From Chelonoidis abingdonii (lineage: Eukaryota; Chordata; Testudines; Testudinidae): a stretch of DNA of 64,000 bases. Made by a program: the position numbers and the translations under genes. This document shows, piece after piece, positions 56,401-64,000 of this stretch. Positions within the stretch are counted from its first letter, which is position 1; each line of letters opens with the position of its first letter. Location of the stretch: NCBI RefSeq assembly GCF_003597395.2, contig NC_133773.1, forward strand, positions 79,115,217 through 79,179,216, read 5' to 3'. The notes below the pieces were generated by a model that saw only the letters and a list, made by a program, of their open reading frames with translations, was not told where the DNA came from and did not search any database.

Positions 56401-59400
56401 CAGGGACCAGTGGAAGGTTCATCCATTTATATGGGCTGCAGCAGAATATGGGTTTTGATGAGAATCTGAAGAAAAAACGACAAATAAAATAAAATATACC
56501 CAGAGAACTATACACTCAAGTGATTAAGGAAACTTTTATTTTTTATTTTTTGAGCCTGAAGAGGAATAGTTTTAATATTCCAGGTGAAAAATCTTACAAA
56601 TTAGAGGAGCTATTTCTTTGCTGAAGAATTATCTTTTAAAAACTGTTCATTATTTCTTGAACAGTGGAGATGCTGTATGTTACTTAAAACTACTATTTTT
56701 AGTGTTAGTCTTTAGTTTACAGATTTCTAATTTCTCTCTTTTGGTTCTTGAGATACAGAGCAGAGTTGCAGTTTACTGATATGAAGATGTTTGTGAGTTG
56801 GCTAGGGTAGAATGAAAAATAAATGAGAAATTTACATATTCCTGGTCTTACTTTCGACACAATTTTGTCATGAAAGATCTGATGATTTTTTTTGCAAAAA
56901 AAGCTCATTTTTCAGTTAGTTCCAAAATTACATATACAAAATTTTCTTTTCATTTCTCTGTCAGCTGTAATTCTAGAAATATTTTCTTAAACAAAGAACA
57001 TACCCGGTTTAATTTTTCAAAAGTGTTGTATACTTAAAATTCCAGTTGAAGCTAATGGAGGCCTGAGTACCCAGCACTTCTGAAAATCAGTCCTAATGGC
57101 ATTAGTCCTTGCAGAGTGTAAAAGTTTCTGACCAGAAGTCTATGTCAGTTGAACTCAGTGGGCACAGTTCACGATGTGAAGCAGGAGGGCTGGAGCCTAG
57201 AAGTTCAGTCTCAAAGGTGTTAAAGACGCTTGGCCTACCTTAAGGAAATGTGGGACCCTTTGGGGTTCTGGCATGCTGAAGAAATTCCACCAAGGAATTG
57301 TTTAAAAGATGAGGCATTACATTGATCCTGTGGATTTGCAACAGTTTGTACATAATAAAGGTATTTAAGATCACTTAGTATGAAGGAATTTCCTGGAATT
57401 CTTTACAATTCTAAATACTATAAGAGAATATTAAAGTTGCATGCATAATCTTAACTTTGCCACCTGGAGTATCTGCATACATTTAGAGCCCAGATTCTTA
57501 ACTGGGGCAAATTGGCATAGCTGCACCCATCTACACTAGCACACAATCTGTACTACAGCTTTTATTAATTACATCACATGCTATTTGTCAAATAATACAG
57601 TATAACAAAATTGCACTGTTTTAGGTACACATCTTGGCATCCTGTAATTTTTTTTATTCTTTTCTATTTATAGTAATTTTATTGCCATAATGTTTGTCTA
57701 TTTTTATTGACTTAAATGTTTCTATAAGTTCCCTTTTCTCTAAGTTATGTATTTTAGTAATGTTGTCAGCACCCATGATCCAGAGTTCTTTAGATTCATT
57801 TTTATGTAATGAGGTGGACAAACACAGAGCTAACTCAGCTGTGCATATTTCTGCTGTACACAGATTGGAACAGTTCTCTTTCCTGTTCTGTCACCTTAAT
57901 TCCCACTCTGGCAGTACAAACGAAATAGAATTTGGCCCTATGTCCCTAGCTCCAATTTCCTTGGCATAAGGAAATTCCCAGTTGGTATAAAGCTAGCATT
58001 TCCAGCTCCTATGACAAAGTTCCCTCTATCTCCTGGCAAAGGGAATGTGTGATGGTCATGCAGGAGGCAGAATATACTGTGCGCTGACTATTCTGATGGT
58101 GAACAGGCTCTGAGGTTCACTGCCAGCTGACACAAGTTAAAGAAGCCTTCAGGCTGCTCCAGTCTGTTCTGGGCCCAGGCAGAGAAACAGGGAAACTCGG
58201 CAAAGGAGATGATTTGGACTGTTATGTATAATTAAAGGATCAGCAGTTATGAAGCTAATTTAGCAGTGAATTTAGGTGGTCATTATAAGTCAGGAAATGT
58301 TCACTAGTACTTAAAACCATCAAAATAGTTACTATCACTGTTTTTAAAATGTAACCATCATAATGTACATGTTGAGCTTGTACAGAACCACGTAATCTTA
58401 TTGTTCTTGCATTTGTCCTTGTCCTCTAATTGTGTGTTACTGCCTCTTGTTGTTTTGAACTTATTTACGGAGCTATTCTGCTGCCCTTACTCATGTTGGG
58501 GAGTAAGTTACTTCTCAGCAGTAATCTTGTTGGAATTAATAGGACTATTTGAAAAGTAAGGAACTATTTTACACAAAGATGAGTGAATCGAGGACAAAGG
58601 AGCAACATGAGAGTGGTATCAAATTCAAGGTCTTGTTTTTTGTCTTCAGGCATTCAATGACTTGGGCCCAATGTATCTAAAAGATTGGGAAAAGAGCTGG
58701 AATGAAGACCATGGTCAACAACCCCTCTCCTCTAGCACAACGGAACTTCCTACAGTAAGAGTAAAGTTCACTGGTGCAATTCTGCGATAGGGTGTTTGGT
58801 CCCCTTCAGATAAAGTGTGGAGGGAAGGGGGTCCAGTGCACTTATGTCTGATTGCCTGCTGCCATTTGGGCCTACGGAAAGGCTCCTGGTCCTTATAAAG
58901 GGTGGAGAAGAAAGCTGCCACAGAGCTGCTTAAAGGATTCCTGAAGGAAGCAGCTTGAGAGGTGGCTGAGTGAGTCTAAAAACATAGGCCCAAAAAGGAG
59001 ACCTGTGCAACATTCTGACTCCAAAGATGGGTGACTGCAGTCCCAGAAATAGATATACTCAGGGTGAGCTAAGGGGAGAGACTGAACAGAGAATGTAAGG
59101 GCTGAAAATTGTGAACAGTGGAGTAGCTAAAAGCTAGGCAGAACTCTAGGAGGAGGTGCTGTACTTAGTGGAAGACTAGGGTGGAAGAGACAGAAGAGAC
59201 TTCATTTTGGATTTATTTTATATTAATTAACCAGTCTCCCAAAATGAGGATTGTTACCTACTGGACAGAAGCCTCTGTAGATTATTCCTGGGAGTCAATG
59301 AAGGAGAAATAGAGGCAGGATGCTGCAGAGACATGCTTGGCCAGAAGGAGGCATGACAGGACAGGCATACCCATTGACAGGGACACAAAGCTTTCTCCAG
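56401..59400. other. Interval without recognised genes
   Basis: AT-rich sequence without a recognisable gene. Weak copies of the 'gacttcaatggg' repeat occur near 57045, 57133 and 58521. Confidence 0.5.
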
Positions 59401-59510
59401 GACCAGAGGGAAACTGTGAAATGACCTCTCACAGGAACTAAGAACCTTCCACTTCAAATGCAAGATGCACTTCTTTGACCTTGCTTTCTCTAATATAAAC
59501 ACTTAGCAAC
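59400..59510 (+). mobile_element. Possible ancient LINE 3' coding fragment
   Basis: A broken frame gives NDLSQELR and then FKCKMHFFDLAFSNINT, a C-terminal motif I recall from a widespread sauropsid repeat. It may belong with 56200-56400. Confidence 0.4.
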
Positions 59511-62500
59511 ATATACATAAGAATAGGGGGAAAACACTCTAGAAACTCCTACCAAAAGAAAAACACTCCACTGACTACTCAATGCTCCCCCCCGTGGAGA
59601 GCATGAGATAAGAAACCACACTGACAGATATTGACCATATCACTTAATGCACTATGGGAAGTCACTCTGGATGAGCATGGCACAGAAACCTATACATAAT
59701 AGACTGGAATAAGTGGACTGCTGCCCTGGTGCAGAACCACACTGACTTTATACATTGTTTGTTACATGATTCATATCTTAGTTTGCAAAGACTTTTGGTA
59801 GGGAAATTCTTACCTTTTTTTTCCTTCTATATTTTGTTCCATGAAGCACTTACACGTCTATGGAGTTACATAAATAATATTCTGTAATGCACATTAATAT
59901 AAATTAATGATTTTCATAGACCATGTCCGCTGGCATACATGCCATAATATTTACCATTACAGAATTTAGGGGCGAAAAAGATACAATACATTATTTGTGA
60001 AAGCATATTTGATTATGTAACTGAAGTCTGTGTGCAAAGTGGGGGTGAAGCTAAATTAAGGTTTTGTTCATAATCATAACTTTGTATTTCCTTACTTTTG
60101 AATCCTCAAACATGCAATCTTCATAACAATATAGTTTTTAAATGTAATTTCCTATTTTTATTATCAATAACAGTGTAAAGCACATAGCTACTGGTACACC
60201 ATACTTGCATATGTATAACATCTACACTTGGTATTGAAAAAGCATATGCTCATCCATGCAAATCTAAACAGTCCAATATGAGAGTATATTTTTCTTCAAT
60301 GGACCTTTAAAGATAAAAGGAAGTTTGTTCCATGGGTAAACACGAGCTCAACCTTTTTGTCCAATGCAGTAATGTAGAAACAGCCTCAGCTGGCCATTGA
60401 TCCATTATTAGTAGTATAAACAAATATTCTGACTTATGAATTTTACTTAAATGATAAGTGTGGAACAAGAATCTATGCAGAATAGAATAGGATATAGTAC
60501 AACAGAATAGGTGTCAGAATCCCAAGCAAAGTGCCTAAAACACAAATTTAAAAAGGGCAACACATCAGGCAAAACAGTAAACAAACAAAAATTTTGCCCA
60601 GTGTATTTGCACTGCAAGATTATCCAGAACATATCAAAAACTGATGCAATTTCCATTTTACATTTGGCACCCTATTCTGCTTGTTCATAATTGCACTGTG
60701 TAAGTTGAAGATAATAATAATAATAATTTGCATTAAACAAAAATAGTGCATATATCAGTTCATTATATGGTTTGTTATATGCTTTATGTAAAGAAGGATT
60801 AACCCTCCTTTTTCTTGATTTATATGAAATGTTTCTAACACAGTCCTAAATGTATTGTTCAATATTTATTTATTAAATAAACTTGTCTGTACTTATAAAT
60901 AAAAATTTGTCTGTAGATCATGTGGAAAGATCTGGGGCAGGTACATCAAAAGGAGTAAGAAGTTATCAATGCACATGTACACCATAAGATGAATGGGAGA
61001 TTCATCTGTTTTCTATATTTTGTACAATTGTATTCCAGAAAGGCTTGATTCTAGAAAGATTGATTGTGCCTATATTCTTCAATATTTTGTGGCTCTCCTG
61101 ACAATTCAAAATGCAAAAGAATTCCTCTTTTCTTTAGAATGATTTTTTAAAAAAAATAAAGAAAGTTGCACATTCCAGAATGTTGCAACTCTGAACTGTA
61201 AAATATTGGAAATTTTTCATGTAGATTTGATCATCTGGACCCAGACTGTCAAATCAGGGACTAAACACCACTGGCACACCCTTTTCCATCTTCTTGAGAG
61301 GCCTGCTGGAGGAAGTCTTTCTCTAGTTCATTTTAGGAGCTTTGCAGAGATCCTCTGAGTCTTTCAGAAAATTGCACAGGCACTCTCCCTAAACTATTTA
61401 TTACTTAAAAAATCAAAAAGAATAAAACTTAGGATTTTGGGAGAACAGTTGCCTCAGCCCAGGTTCACCTTCAATACTGTTTGCTGTGCAGCTAAGTTGA
61501 CCTCCTGCATGTACAGCATAATTCTTTAGGTATGTATGTAAGCGAAAGTGAGACTTGTAGAATCTCAGCCCCAAAGGTGAAAGTCATAAGTCACTAAAAA
61601 CACAGGGCTAGAATGGAAGCTGATGGGTAGTGTTAACAATAGCAGTGACTCTGACTATAATATACTGTATATGGCTGATTATATTTGAGATCTAGTTGTA
61701 TCCTTTATACATGTACTGTAGAATCTGCATAATAACAGATGCGTATTCCGCTTAACATACTTTATTTGGTTAATGTTACATGAAGGTGGCTTTATTTTCA
61801 CAGGAAAGAATAATCTTCATATTGTTATCCAATATTTCAGCCTAATCTTCAGTGGCACTGATTAAGTTATTGTAGAGTAGGAGAAAGTTTGTTGTGCTTC
61901 TGACTCCAGATGAAATATTTTTCCCAAGGCCTGAGAGAATTTTTTTTTCTGCGGAATCTGACACCTCTCCTAATTATTTTTTTTCTACAGGTCACTTGAA
62001 AAGGTAGCAAAGCCAATACTTTCTTCATATTTAAAAATTATGATTGTGCTCTCCAGCACTTGGCTATTGATGTTTATTTGTGTAATCTTATTAAAGCTTT
62101 TATGCACATTTTAATCAATTCTGTACAATATCACATACAGATACTGTATAATCTATTTTCTGCCAAAGTGTATGTTGATTCTGTTAAATGATGACAGCAA
62201 CTTTTTAAACATTTAACATCTTTCTGGAGATAGTTTGCCATTCACTGTTGTTGCTGATTATAAATAAGCTTAAAAAATAACACAAGGAAGAAGTGGTGAA
62301 AGTCTTTTGTATTACTTTTAGGATAATGGGGAAAGCTAAAATCCCTTGCTAAGTTTGTTGCTTCATAAAGCATCAGGAAATGGCAAAAGTCACATAAGAA
62401 CACTGTAGATTCAGGATAATAAGTGTGTTTGAAGGGGGAGAGAAGAATAGCAGAAATTATTTTGCCAGGCACAAGACTCCAGATAACCATCAAGACTCCA

Positions 62501-63220
62501 GATAATAACCATGGGAAGGGGAATGTCGGAGAACTGTGAACTCTGTATCAGGTTTTAGAATAGTTGAAAGCAACAATTGTGCCTGTAGTAAAGGCACTTC
62601 CACAAATAGCTTGTTGATGCTGAAGGTAGGTGATTAGGATGCTAGATGGGGGGCAGAGTAACGGCAGAAAAAAGTGTCAGTCTTGCAGTTAGCTGCCTTG
62701 TAGTTCTTCAGTGTCTTCCTAATCAGAATGACATTGAAGGAATATATTCCAGTATAATAAGGTGTATTCTACAAGAAGAAATGTAATAAGAAGATGATTT
62801 GATGTGGTGGACCAAATTCATCCTAGGTGCCCTGTCCTTCACTTTTTGGATTATTGCTCTCAAAGGAAAACCAAATGTCTACTAGCAGTAGAAATTCATT
62901 GCCAGTCTTTGACAAATACAACATTAGTGGGCCCAATCTTGAGGGATAGATACCTAAGTGATATCTCAAAGCAGGAACTTAGGTGCTTTGCTGAATTGGA
63001 GACTTTGTGAAGTGTTGAGCACTTTCTGCAACATCATGCTCTATGATACAATACGTCATATAAAAACATTCCAGACCCAGTCTTTAAATGAGAGTGTTTA
63101 CATGAGAACAGTAAAGGTTAGTGTGGTGACAAAGTAGCATACTAATTACTAGATAATTGTGTGTATAAAACAAACTATAAAACCAGTTTTCTGTAGGACA
63201 TGCTTATGATATTCCATATT
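59511..63220. other. AT-rich interval without recognised genes
   Basis: No coding sequence or intact repeat could be supported, apart from the short ATA repeat at 60708-60727. Confidence 0.5.
60708..60727 (+). repeat. (ATA)n microsatellite
   Basis: Six or seven units of ATA in 'agataataataataataatt'. Confidence 0.9.
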
Positions 63221-63880
63221 GTAACAGAGCAGCTTGCTCTCAAGGGCTGGAGGATCTAGGGTTAGCCAGCCTTGCTTATGAAGGAGCCATATCTGGGTTG
63301 GATCAGGTTCCACTATAAATGCAGCAGGAAACTGGAAGGAGAGGAAGCTGCAGAGAGAAAAAGAAAGAAAGTAGTTAACAAAGTGAAGGGGATTGAGAGT
63401 GTTGCTGAGACGTCCAGAGACAGGAAGACTGGCAGTAAGCTGGGGAAGGAATACTCCCTAGGACAGAAATCAACACCCCAGCAGGGGAACCAGGTATGTT
63501 TTTGTATTGGGAAAGTGAAAAGGGAACTGGACACTATTTGGTTGGTGAGAATGTAATGGGAAAGCCCTGAAGAGCAGAGAAATTGTTAGCAGGGCATCTC
63601 TGGCCATGAGGGGCTCACAGGCAGGAGGTACATCCATGCAAAGAAGGGAAGATGGGAGGCTGGTGTCTCCAGGGAGCCAGAATTAAGGCAGTTTAGATAC
63701 CTTGAAAGTGAATTTCTATGCCTGCAAAATGTTTGGGTTTGTTCTACATTTAACCTTAAGTCTGAATTCTCTGGCTTCTTAATAGTTTTATACTAACTAC
63801 AGTGTTTTCGTAACTAAGATGTATATTATTAAATTAGACAGTTACTCTTAACCTTTGCTTATGTTCTATATAGCATAATG
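63221..63880 (+). mobile_element. Possible LTR-like, promoter-bearing repeat
   Basis: It starts 'tgtaacagagcagcttgctc', has a TATA-like 'actataaatgcagc' near 63312, a purine-rich stretch, a splice-donor-like 'accaggtatgtt' near 63490, and later the conserved-looking 'ctctggcttcttaatag'. The layout resembles a turtle LTR or first-exon-bearing repeat that I recall only vaguely. No terminal repeats or target duplication were defined, and the 94-codon frame at 63272-63556 is not convincing as a gene. Confidence 0.35.
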
Positions 63881-64000
63881 TGTTTGAAGAATAGCACTGG
63901 CTGGCAGCCAGGGGAATATCACAGCTGAATATTTCTCCTGTTGGTGGGCATAGAACACAAGAAGTGCTTGATAAAACAGTTAATATGTTAAAAATATAGA

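Overview
The window looks like intergenic or intronic DNA from a turtle, probably a cryptodire. The evidence is its repeats: many CR1 LINE copies of several subfamilies; two tRNA-derived SINE types that I associate with turtles (the 'tagcagccgtgttagtctg' type at 43271 and a tRNA/CR1-tailed type at 55775); hAT elements starting CAGGGC with 8-bp target duplications; and an old MIR-like SINE. I could not support any host protein-coding exon, rRNA, functional tRNA gene or CRISPR array. Nearly every long reading frame is either transposon protein or an accident of GC-rich repeat sequence.

Layout. 1-3838 and 11088-14845 are two copies of the same ~3.8 kb block in direct orientation. They differ mainly by one-base deletions in the second copy, which looks more like an unpolished assembly duplication than an old segmental duplication. 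Between them lie a broken hAT transposase gene (about 4710-7225, terminus at 7334), a 25-N gap and two CR1 3' ends. 15016-16520 is a GC-rich hAT-type element carrying a ~67-bp minisatellite; a relative with a perfect 8-bp target duplication sits at 32528-33135. 16737-17068 is a hAT MITE. 18430-19650 is a CR1 fragment followed by an LTR-like repeat.

19655-24718 is a nearly full-length plus-strand CR1 with a duplicated 5' UTR unit, a decayed ORF1 (PHD-like finger plus SGNH esterase) and a decayed ORF2 (endonuclease plus reverse transcriptase). 27694-31858 is a related CR1 in the opposite orientation, so the two form a large inverted pair. Between them is an older minus-strand CR1 (24985-27240) containing nested insertions. 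34462-35510 is a rearranged hAT element with a 260-bp hAT MITE nested in it. 37806-39480 (with a 935-N gap), 44255-45565 and 46791-50770 are three more CR1 copies of older subfamilies. 54804-55545 is a solo LTR with a 5-bp target duplication. The remainder (39.5-43 kb, 51-54.8 kb, 56-63 kb) is AT-rich, mostly unique DNA with small old repeat fragments.

The parts do not work together as a pathway. The window records successive layers of transposition. The CR1 copies encode the machinery (now broken) that would have mobilised themselves and SINEs with CR1-like tails; the hAT MITEs depended on transposases encoded elsewhere. I found no convincing undescribed biological system. The most useful observations are the likely false duplication, the tandem CR1 5' UTR units, the 5' chimera of the minus-strand CR1, the inversion inside the hAT element, and the SINE with a perfect fold-back.
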